NCBI GenBank assembly: GCA_964418595.1
Contig: CAYQMF010000197.1
Coordinates: 1-6,715 of the forward strand
Length of the DNA stretch: 6,715 nt
Origin: CAYQMF01 sp964418595
GTDB taxonomy: Bacteria > Planctomycetota > UBA1135 > UBA2386
Direction of reading: 5' to 3'
Shown here: positions 1 to 5,116 of the stretch, in pieces
How the letters are laid out: the number at the start of each line of letters is the position of its first letter
Numbering within the stretch: the stretch's first letter is position 1
Translations under genes and position numbers: made by a program
The notes under the pieces: generated by a model
Databases searched by the model: none
What the model was told of the DNA's origin: nothing
What the model saw: only the letters and a program-made list of their open reading frames with translations

Positions 1-214
1 GATGGCGACGAGAGCAGTTGCGGGCGACGGTCGCGACGAAGGCGCTGAGATCCTGGACGGTGGTTGTGACCTCCAGGAGCGCGAGGACCGTGTCGTTGAC
101 GACGTCGTCCACGGCGTCGCCCCGCACGCAGTGGCGGACGACCGCACGGATCGCAGGCAGTAGTGCATGCCAGTCGGAGTCCGCGGAGAAGGGGCGGCGC
201 ACGGGCTCAGGCAC
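1..214 (-). CDS. ECF-type sigma-70 factor, N-terminal part (cut by window edge)
   Basis: Seventy-one codons lie in the window; the gene runs off the left edge. From a GTG at 214 the minus strand reads a short leader and then residues resembling sigma-70 region 2: 'WHALLPAIRAVVRHC', 'DAVDDVVNDTVLALLE' and 'DLSAFVATVARNCSRRH'. This follows the ECF pattern of an acidic D-x-x-D-x-V-x-[DQ]-T helix, then a hydrophobic helix ending in A-R-N and basic residues. Such proteins direct RNA polymerase to specific promoters. An in-frame TGA a few codons upstream limits the start. GTG 214 has GGAAGG about 8 bases ahead, so I prefer it to GTG 202. Region 4 and most of the -10-recognising part lie outside the window, so the subgroup and any anti-sigma partner cannot be judged. 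The family call is inference from motifs. Confidence 0.68.
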   Translation of the reverse strand, partial: MPEPVRRPFSADSDWHALLPAIRAVVRHCVRGDAVDDVVNDTVLALLEVTTTVQDLSAFVATVARNCSRRH

Positions 215-222
215 AGGGTTTG

Positions 223-240
223 CCTTCCTTCCTTCCTTCC
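223..240. repeat. CCTT tetranucleotide repeat (4.5 units) over the sigma-factor ribosome-binding site
   Basis: The plus strand reads CCTT four times followed by CC; on the minus strand this is GGAAGG repeated directly ahead of the GTG at 214. The last GGAAGG ends 8 bases before the start codon, so the repeat itself supplies the Shine-Dalgarno sequence. Unit number could vary by slippage without changing the reading frame. Confidence 0.75.
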
Positions 241-326
241 TGTTCTTCCAGGGTCATTCACGGCTCTCCGGTTGCGGGTTCGCGTGTGGAACGCCCCGGC
301 GCTCCTGCGCGTCAATTGCAAGGGCT

Positions 327-354
327 ACAGTAGCACGTTCTGTCATGCGGGTAA
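327..354 (-). promoter_or_regulatory. Possible weak promoter for the sigma-factor gene
   Basis: On the minus strand TTACCC (354-349) and TACTGT (332-327) are separated by 16 bases, the same spacing as in the two better promoter candidates of this window. Each box matches only 3 of 6 consensus positions. Transcription would start near 320, leaving a leader of about 105 bases. The -10 lies in the small inverted repeat GCTACAGTAGC. This is a weak suggestion only. Confidence 0.2.
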
Positions 355-578
355 CCGTCGATCTGGCTCATCGGGGCCGGGACACGCAGTCACGAGTGTT
401 CGAAATCCGGACGGTGAGAGGCCTATCGAGGCGTTGGGCGCGTCACCGCGGTTGACGAAGGACGACCTCGGCACTCAGCGTCACGTGGAGAAGCGCTGCC
501 GGGCGCGGCTTGACCGTTCCCGAGCGCACGATGCGATGTTGCCCGCATTGGCGGCGTCAAGGTCGATCGGGCCGCTGC

Positions 579-794
579 TCAGTAAGCGCTGGTCGCGCTC
601 GGATCGCCGCCGAGCTCCGGTGGCCAGACCGAGAGGTCATCCGGTGTCTGGAACTGCGAGTGGAGCCACGTCAACTCGCGCTCGCGTTCGGCGCGCGGGA
701 GGCGTGCCCAATCCGCCGCAGCCTGTCCCAGGATGCGAGCCAGGTGTTCGTAGTACTCCTCCGGATACACCGGGTCCGTCGGGTCACGCGTCAC
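579..794 (-). CDS. Small hypothetical protein, second gene of an overlapping pair
   Basis: A 71-residue acidic, probably helical protein of no family I recognise; it has no signal peptide, membrane segment or cysteine. The centre (about residues 9-48, 'PVYPEEYYEHLARILGQ' followed by an Arg/Glu-rich helix) looks like a compact soluble helical domain, and the tail from about residue 50 is Pro/Gly-rich. Its GTG start overlaps the TGA stop of the upstream gene as GTGA, and GGAGGAG lies 8 bases ahead. This is the arrangement of translationally coupled genes and the main reason to call it real. Codons favour G or C at the third position, as in neighbouring genes. Function is unknown. Confidence 0.6.
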   Translation of the reverse strand: MTRDPTDPVYPEEYYEHLARILGQAAADWARLPRAERERELTWLHSQFQTPDDLSVWPPELGGDPSATSAY

Positions 795-1090
795 GGCAGG
801 ATCTCCTCCAGCGGGGGGGCGACCTCACGGGCGTTCGCCTCGGTCGTGAGTGACATCGCCGCCGCCTGCGCCACGCCGGCACGAAACAGGTCGTTGCGAT
901 CGAGGGCAGAAAGTGGATCGCGCGTCAACTCGTGGCGCCGCGCGGCGTCGACAAGACGTCGATGTTGGAGGAGGAACGGCTCCGCCGTCGGCCAGGCCCA
1001 ATCCGGCTCGAGACGCCAGCGCCGGTAGTAGTCCCTCCACACGCGCTGGCACACGCGGGCGTGGTACAGGAATCCGAGCGGTGGGCTCAT
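791..1090 (-). CDS. Small hypothetical protein, first gene of an overlapping pair
   Basis: A 99-residue protein I do not recognise. It is rich in tryptophan, tyrosine and arginine near its N-terminus ('YHARVCQRVWRDYYRRW', then 'LEPDWAWPTAEPFLLQHRR') and becomes alanine-rich and helical afterwards. No signal peptide or membrane helix is visible. The ATG at 1090 has no clear Shine-Dalgarno sequence. The last codons carry the strong GGAGGAG site of the next gene, and the two frames overlap by 4 bases, so they are probably one transcript. It is divergent from sucC with about 150 bases between them. Real coding is favoured by natural-looking composition and third-position GC, but the start is uncertain. 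Confidence 0.55.
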   Translation of the reverse strand: MSPPLGFLYHARVCQRVWRDYYRRWRLEPDWAWPTAEPFLLQHRRLVDAARRHELTRDPLSALDRNDLFRAGVAQAAAMSLTTEANAREVAPPLEEILP

Positions 1091-1200
1091 CGCGTCGTGG
1101 CGGCATCTTCGCGGGCGCGCGGGCGGAGCGCCAGCCCGAGCGCGGCGCGGTTCACGGCCCGTCCCGCAGCGCCAATCTGCGGCCTGCGCCCCTTCGCCTT

Positions 1201-1228
1201 TTGCCTCGCCGCACCCGCCCGCTAGCCT
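1201..1228 (+). promoter_or_regulatory. Likely promoter of the sucC-sucD operon
   Basis: TTGCCT (1201-1206) and TAGCCT (1223-1228, within GCTAGCCT) are 16 bases apart. Transcription would start near 1235, leaving a leader of only about 10 bases before the sucC ATG. This fits the absence of any Shine-Dalgarno sequence there. The tatA promoter candidate has the same layout. Confidence 0.45.
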
Positions 1229-1244
1229 TCGCCCCCCTCATCCC

Positions 1245-2405
1245 ATGAACATCCACGAGTACCAGGCCAAGCAACTGCTGGCGAAGTACGGGGTCCCGGT
1301 CTCGCGCGGGTTCCCTTGTGACACGAAGGCGCAGGTCGGCAAGGCGTTCGCCGACCTCGGTGGCGGCCTCGCCGTCGTCAAGGCGCAGATCCACGCGGGC
1401 GGGCGCGGCAAGGGCGGCGGCGTGAAGCTGGTGCGCTCGGCGCAGGAAGCCGAGGCCGTCGCCGAGAAGCTGCTCGGCAAGCCGCTCATCACACCGCAGA
1501 CCGGACCGGAAGGGCGGATCGTGCGCAAGCTCTACGTGGAGGCGGGCTCCGACATCGCGCGCGAGATGTACTTCGCGGTCGTGATGGACCGCTCCGCGCA
1601 GGCGCCGGTCGTGATCGCCGCGGCCGAGGGCGGGATGGACATCGAGGAACTCGCCGCGCACAAGCCGGCGGCGCTCGCCCGGCACCGCATCCACCCGGTG
1701 AAGGGGATCCTGCCCTTTCAGCTCCGCGCGCTGGGCAAGCACCTGGGCCTCGCCGGCGAGCAGGCCAAGGCGGGCGGCAAGCTGTTCGCGGGCGTGGTGA
1801 AGGCGTTCATGGAGCTGGACTGTTCGCTGCTGGAGATCAACCCGCTGATCGTCACGAAGACGGGCGAGGTGAAGGCGCTCGACGCGAAGATGGGCTTCGA
1901 CGACAACGCGCTGTTCCGGCACAAGGAGGTCGCGGAGATGCGCGACACCAACGAGGAGGACCCCAAGGAGGTGGAGGCGAAGAAGTTCGACCTCAACTAC
2001 ATCGCGCTCAGCGGCAACATCGGCTGCATGGTGAACGGCGCGGGGCTGGCGATGGCGACGATGGACGTGATCCAGCTCAAGGGCGGCATGCCCGCCAACT
2101 TCCTGGACGTCGGCGGCGGCGCCAACCAGAGCCAGGTGACCAACGCGTTCAAGATCCTGCTCAGCGATCGCAACGTGAAGGGCATCCTCGTCAACATCTT
2201 TGGCGGGATCATGAAGTGCGACGTGATCGCGGCGGGCGTGATCGCCGCGGCCAAGGAGGTGAAGCTGTCCGTGCCGCTGGTGGTGCGCCTGGAGGGCACC
2301 AACGTCGAGCAGGGGCGCAAGCTGCTGCAGGGGTCGGGCATCGACCTGCAGACCGCGTCGTCGCTCGACGAGGCGGCCGAGAAGATCGTCAGGGCCGCGA
2401 GCTGA
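1245..2405 (+). CDS. sucC: Succinyl-CoA synthetase (ADP/GDP-forming), beta subunit
   Basis: Beta subunit of the TCA-cycle enzyme that interconverts succinyl-CoA and succinate with NTP formation; it works with SucD in the cytoplasm. At 386 residues it is close to the E. coli protein (388). It begins with the family signature 'MNIHEYQAKQLLAKYGVP'. The N-terminal ATP-grasp domain (about 1-235) shows K46, the nucleotide-binding 'GGRGKGG' (52-58), E99, and the Mg2+-binding N199 ('LEINPL') and D213 ('LDAKMG'). The C-terminal CoA-ligase domain carries 'GNIGCMVNGAGLAM' (257-270), 'NFLDVGGGAN' (285-294) and 'NIFGGIMKCD' (317-326). ATP versus GTP preference cannot be read from sequence. The start is fixed by homology; no Shine-Dalgarno site precedes it. 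sucD follows after 16 bases. Confidence 0.98.
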   Translation: MNIHEYQAKQLLAKYGVPVSRGFPCDTKAQVGKAFADLGGGLAVVKAQIHAGGRGKGGGVKLVRSAQEAEAVAEKLLGKPLITPQTGPEGRIVRKLYVEAGSDIAREMYFAVVMDRSAQAPVVIAAAEGGMDIEELAAHKPAALARHRIHPVKGILPFQLRALGKHLGLAGEQAKAGGKLFAGVVKAFMELDCSLLEINPLIVTKTGEVKALDAKMGFDDNALFRHKEVAEMRDTNEEDPKEVEAKKFDLNYIALSGNIGCMVNGAGLAMATMDVIQLKGGMPANFLDVGGGANQSQVTNAFKILLSDRNVKGILVNIFGGIMKCDVIAAGVIAAAKEVKLSVPLVVRLEGTNVEQGRKLLQGSGIDLQTASSLDEAAEKIVRAAS

Positions 2406-2408
2406 AGC

Positions 2409-2414
2409 AGGAGA
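2409..2414 (+). promoter_or_regulatory. Shine-Dalgarno site of sucD
   Basis: AGGAGA lies in the short sucC-sucD gap, with the core AGGAG ending 8 bases before the sucD ATG. It contrasts with sucC, the first gene of the operon, which lacks such a site. Confidence 0.8.
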
Positions 2415-2421
2415 TCCACGA

Positions 2422-3306
2422 ATGAGCGTTCTCGTCAACAGCGACACCAGGCTCCTCTGCCAGGGCATCACCGGCGAAGCGGGCCTCTTCCACACCAAGA
2501 ACTCGCTCGCCTACGGCACCAAGGTCGTGGCGGGGGTGACCCCGGGCAAGGGCGGCCAGACGGTCGAGGGCGTGCCGGTGTTCGACACCGTGCGCGAGGC
2601 GATGGCGGCGACCGGCGCCACGGTCTCGATGATCTACGTGCCGGCGGCGTTCACGGCCGACGCGATCTGCGAGGCGGTCGACGCCGGCGTGGATCTCGCG
2701 GTGACGATCACCGAAGGCATCCCCGTCGCCGACATGGCGTTCGTGAAGTCCTTCATGCAGGGCAGCAAGACGCGGCTGCTGGGGCCCAACTGCCCGGGGA
2801 TCATCACGCCGACGACGGCGGAGTCCGGGTGCAAGATCGGCATCATGCCCGCCTACATCCACAAGCCCGGCAAGGTCGGCGTCGTGTCGCGCAGCGGCAC
2901 GCTCACCTACGAGGCGGTGTGGCAGCTCACCCAGGTCGGCCTCGGCCAGTCGACATCGATCGGGATCGGCGGCGATCCGATCAAGGGGCTCGACTTCATC
3001 GACTGCCTGCGGCTGTTCCAGGACGACCCGCAGACGGAGGGCATCATCATGATCGGCGAGATCGGCGGCACCGCGGAGGAGGAGGCTTCAGACTTCATCA
3101 AGCAGTACGTGAAGAAGCCGGTCGTCGGCTTCATCGCGGGGGCGACGGCGCCGGCCGGCAAGCGCATGGGCCACGCCGGCGCGATCATCAGCGGCGGCAA
3201 GGGCACCGCGAAGGACAAGAAGACCGCCATGGGCAAGGCGGGCGTACACGTGTGCGACACGCCGAGCGTGCTCGGCGCGACGATGAAGAAGGTCCTGGGG
3301 CGCTGA
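2422..3306 (+). CDS. sucD: Succinyl-CoA synthetase, alpha subunit
   Basis: Alpha subunit of succinyl-CoA synthetase; it binds CoA and carries the histidine that is phosphorylated during catalysis. It has 294 residues against about 289 in E. coli. The N-terminal CoA-binding Rossmann domain shows 'GITGEAG' (15-21) and 'TPGKGG' (40-45), followed by 'LLGPNCPGII' (119-128) and 'SRSGTLTYE' (156-164). The ligase domain has 'GIGGDPIKG' (181-189), 'EIGGTAEE' (213-220) and the active-site His251 in 'GHAGAIISGGKGTA'. All expected functional residues are present, so the enzyme should be active with SucC. The ATG at 2422 has a good AGGAG site. The stop is followed 3 bases later by the next gene, suggesting coupling. 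Confidence 0.98.
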   Translation: MSVLVNSDTRLLCQGITGEAGLFHTKNSLAYGTKVVAGVTPGKGGQTVEGVPVFDTVREAMAATGATVSMIYVPAAFTADAICEAVDAGVDLAVTITEGIPVADMAFVKSFMQGSKTRLLGPNCPGIITPTTAESGCKIGIMPAYIHKPGKVGVVSRSGTLTYEAVWQLTQVGLGQSTSIGIGGDPIKGLDFIDCLRLFQDDPQTEGIIMIGEIGGTAEEEASDFIKQYVKKPVVGFIAGATAPAGKRMGHAGAIISGGKGTAKDKKTAMGKAGVHVCDTPSVLGATMKKVLGR

Positions 3307-3309
3307 GCC

Positions 3310-3726
3310 ATGGACCGCTTCCTGCGCCGCGCGACGCTGTGGGTCCTCGTGGCGCTGGCGGTCGCGGTGTGGTTCGAGAAGTCGATCTTCGGCGAGGAGC
3401 GCGGCGTGTTGCGCGTCGCGGTGGGGGTGCTGTGCATCTACGTGGCGCTGCACTCCTTCGAGCGCCAGCGGCTGGAGCTGGCGTTCCGCGAGGTCCTCGC
3501 AGCGCTGCAGAAGTTCCGGGGCGGCAAGGCCGGCGCGGTGCAGGTGGCGACGGGGGGTGAGGCTCCCGCCGACGAGACCGACGAGGCGCTGCGCATCCTC
3601 GTCGACGCGGTCCGCCGAGGCGGTCAGGCGGCCCCGGCGGCGCTGGCGCACCTGCGTCGGCTGTCCGGGCTCGACCTCGGGCCGGACCCGGACGCATGGG
3701 AGGCATGGCTGCGCACGCGACGGTGA
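3310..3726 (+). CDS. Small two-helix membrane protein with HEAT-like C-terminal tail, coupled to sucD
   Basis: A 138-residue protein of unknown function. Two hydrophobic segments are visible, about residues 9-22 ('TLWVLVALAVAVWF') and 33-48 ('VLRVAVGVLCIYVALH'), joined by a short charged loop. A basic N-terminus (RR at 6-7) and the RQR after the second helix suggest a hairpin with both ends in the cytoplasm. The soluble part has a helix (about 51-69), a flexible Gly/Ala linker, and a helical C-terminus from about 88. That ends in 'LRRLSGLDLGPDPDAWEAWL', a tail I associate with HEAT-repeat proteins of planctomycetes (inference). The ATG starts 3 bases after the sucD stop with no clear Shine-Dalgarno site, so translation is probably coupled to sucD. 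Co-transcription does not by itself link it to succinyl-CoA synthetase. Confidence 0.8.
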   Translation: MDRFLRRATLWVLVALAVAVWFEKSIFGEERGVLRVAVGVLCIYVALHSFERQRLELAFREVLAALQKFRGGKAGAVQVATGGEAPADETDEALRILVDAVRRGGQAAPAALAHLRRLSGLDLGPDPDAWEAWLRTRR

Positions 3727-3734
3727 CCGTCGCG
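3716..3734. repeat. Inverted repeat across the stop codon of the membrane-protein gene
   Basis: Nine-base arms CGCGACGGT (3716-3724) and ACCGTCGCG (3726-3734) flank one central G. The TGA stop (3724-3726) sits at the centre. As RNA it would fold into a GC-rich hairpin with a stem of about 7 bp. No U-tract follows, so it could at most be a non-canonical terminator or 3'-end stabiliser of the sucCD transcript. Confidence 0.5.
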
Positions 3735-3763
3735 CCGCCACCGTCAGGAATCCCCCCGCCGGC

Positions 3764-3791
3764 TTGGCGCCCCTCAAAATTCGCCTAGACT
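3764..3791 (+). promoter_or_regulatory. Likely promoter of the tatA-prenyl synthase unit
   Basis: TTGGCG (3764-3769) and TAGACT (3786-3791, within CCTAGACT) are separated by 16 bases, with the locally AT-rich run TCAAAATT between them. Transcription would begin near 3798. The site lies in the gap after the sucCD operon, so tatA probably starts its own transcript. Confidence 0.5.
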
Positions 3792-3846
3792 CTGGCCGTT
3801 GCGCCTCGGTGGGCGGCGAGCGCCGCCCCTGACCCGCCGAACCCTC

Positions 3847-4068
3847 ATGGAATGCCCCGCGACCACGTTTGCCCCGATGCTCGGATTCCTCGGCCATTGG
3901 GAGATGATCGCCATCGTCGTGGTGGCCCTCCTGCTCTTCGGTAGCCGCATCCCGACCATGGCCCGGTCGCTCGGCAGCGGCATCGTCGAGTTCAAGAAGG
4001 GGTTGCGCGGCGATGACGATGCGGAGAAGAAGCAGCAGCCGCCGGCGAACGGCGGCCCCAAGGCCTGA
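3847..4068 (+). CDS. tatA: Twin-arginine translocase subunit TatA/TatE family
   Basis: A small membrane protein of the Tat pathway, which exports folded proteins; TatA oligomers help form the translocation path. The core 'MLGFLGHWEMIAIVVVALLLFGSRIP' region shows the family layout: a short N-terminus with W-E, one hydrophobic helix ending in L-L-L-F-G, a hinge, then the amphipathic helix 'TMARSLGSGIVEFKKGLRG' and a charged, disordered tail ('DDDAEKKQQPP'). From ATG 3847 it has 73 residues; ATG 3877 would give 63 and fits many TatA proteins equally well. No Shine-Dalgarno site precedes either. A TTG at 3799 would add an arginine-rich leader unlike the family. TatB is an alternative, but the short tail favours TatA. 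No tatC is present nearby. Confidence 0.9.
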   Translation: MECPATTFAPMLGFLGHWEMIAIVVVALLLFGSRIPTMARSLGSGIVEFKKGLRGDDDAEKKQQPPANGGPKA

Positions 4069-4112
4069 GCCTGTCTTCCTCTCCTACTTCCCACCTGGCT
4101 TCCGACCCGGCC

Positions 4113-5108
4113 GTGCACTCCAACTGCGATCCGCCGTCGACGGCCGCGCTGCCTGACCTGTTCGCGCTGGTCGAGACCGACCTGGAGCGCATGAACCGCA
4201 GCCTGCTGGCCGACCTGCGGCCGGGCAACGCCGACGTGTCCGGGCTCGTCGAGCACGTCGGGCACTACCGTGGCAAGCAGTTGCGACCGGCGCTGGTCTT
4301 TCTGTGGGGGCGCGCCGCGGGCGGCACGACGCCGGCACACGAGACGGTCGCCAAGGTCGTCGAGCTGATCCACCTGGCGACGCTGGTGCACGACGACGTG
4401 CTCGACGGCGCCGATCGGCGGCGGCGCATGCCCACCCTCAACGCGGTGCACGGCAACGAAGTGCCGGTGCTGCTCGGCGACTACATCTACGCGCGCGCCT
4501 TCCACATGTCGGTGTGCCTCGACGACCTCGCCTGCAGCCGTCTGCTCGCGGACGTGACGCGGCTGATGTGCCAGGGGGAGATCACCCAGATCCAGCACCG
4601 CTTCGACTTCGCCTGGACGCAGGAGCAGTACTTCGACGTGATCCGCGAGAAGACCGCGACGCTGTATGCGGCGGCGTGCCGGCTGGGTGCGCACTACGCG
4701 GGCGGGTCGGCGGCGATGATCGAGGCGGCTGGAGCGTACGGCGAGCAGCTCGGCGTCGCCTTCCAGATCGTCGACGACTGCCTCGACCTCGACGGCGACG
4801 AGGCGGAGGTGGGCAAGTCGCTCGGCACGGACCTCGAGCGCGGCAAGCTGACGCTGCCGCTGCTGCTCCTGCTGGACGACCAGGAGGCGGGGCCGCGGCT
4901 GCGCGCGCTGCTCGAGACAACCGAGCCGGAGACGCGGCTGCGGCGCTTGCGCGCGGAGTTCGACCTGGCGGCGGCCGTGCAAGCCTCGCTGGAGGTGGCG
5001 CACGCTCGCGTCGATCGCGCGCTCGCTGCGCTCGAGGTCGTCGCGGACGAACCGGTGCGCGATGCGCTGCGCGGCCTGGCCGAGTACGTGCTGCGCCGCC
5101 GGCGCTGA
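4113..5108 (+). CDS. Long-chain all-trans polyprenyl diphosphate synthase (IspB/HepT type)
   Basis: Elongates allylic diphosphates with isopentenyl diphosphate, most likely to make the side chain of a respiratory quinone. It has 331 residues, usual for the family. Visible motifs are 'GKQLRP' (54-59), the first Asp-rich motif 'DDVLD' (94-98) followed by 'GADRRRR', 'REKTATL' with K180 and T181, the second Asp-rich motif 'FQIVDDCLD' (216-224), and 'GKSLGTDLERGKLTLPLL' (233-250). Residues 5 and 4 before the first motif are Ala89 and Thr90. Small residues there are characteristic of long-chain synthases, whereas aromatic ones restrict chain length (family knowledge), so a product of C30 or longer is inferred. 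The exact length cannot be read. The GTG start lies 44 bases after tatA, in a pyrimidine-rich gap with no Shine-Dalgarno sequence; a different start is possible. Confidence 0.93.
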   Translation: MHSNCDPPSTAALPDLFALVETDLERMNRSLLADLRPGNADVSGLVEHVGHYRGKQLRPALVFLWGRAAGGTTPAHETVAKVVELIHLATLVHDDVLDGADRRRRMPTLNAVHGNEVPVLLGDYIYARAFHMSVCLDDLACSRLLADVTRLMCQGEITQIQHRFDFAWTQEQYFDVIREKTATLYAAACRLGAHYAGGSAAMIEAAGAYGEQLGVAFQIVDDCLDLDGDEAEVGKSLGTDLERGKLTLPLLLLLDDQEAGPRLRALLETTEPETRLRRLRAEFDLAAAVQASLEVAHARVDRALAALEVVADEPVRDALRGLAEYVLRRRR

Positions 5109-5116
5109 GCTCAGCG
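5103..5116. repeat. Perfect 14-bp palindrome containing both convergent stop codons
   Basis: CGCTGAGCTCAGCG is its own reverse complement. It arises because both genes end in CGC TGA and the two stops face each other across GC. It may serve as a minimal bidirectional hairpin, but it lacks U-tracts and could be coincidental. Confidence 0.7.

Larger units (their letters stand above)
215..578. other. Intergenic stretch without a recognisable gene
   Basis: No open frame on either strand in this stretch looks like a protein. The long plus-strand frames crossing it have arginine- and serine-rich, low-complexity translations typical of antisense shadows in GC-rich DNA. A small inverted repeat, GCTAC-A-GTAGC, lies at 324-334. 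A U-tract terminator for the genes ending at 579 is not visible. Confidence 0.5.

Noticed and set aside
312..371. 19-residue minus-strand frame 'MSQIDGYPHDRTCYCSPCN'
   Set aside because: The cysteine cluster caught the eye, but there is no Shine-Dalgarno site and a frame this short is expected by chance.
167..853. 228-codon plus-strand open frame over the left region
   Set aside because: Composition is arginine/serine/proline-rich, with no domain; it runs opposite to the better supported sigma fragment and small gene pair.
579..1090. Toxin-antitoxin module
   Set aside because: Small size and overlap alone are not evidence; no toxin or DNA-binding antitoxin motif is visible in either protein.
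1152..2498. 448-codon minus-strand open frame covering sucC
   Set aside because: It is antisense to an unmistakable sucC; its His/Arg/Leu-rich translation matches no family and is the usual mirror of GC-rich codon bias.
3735..3763. Intrinsic terminator after the sucCD operon
   Set aside because: There is no T-run after the hairpin at 3716-3734; the region continues as C-rich sequence.
3799..3846. TTG at 3799 as a leaderless tatA start
   Set aside because: It lies next to the predicted transcription start, but would add an arginine-rich N-terminal extension that does not fit TatA.
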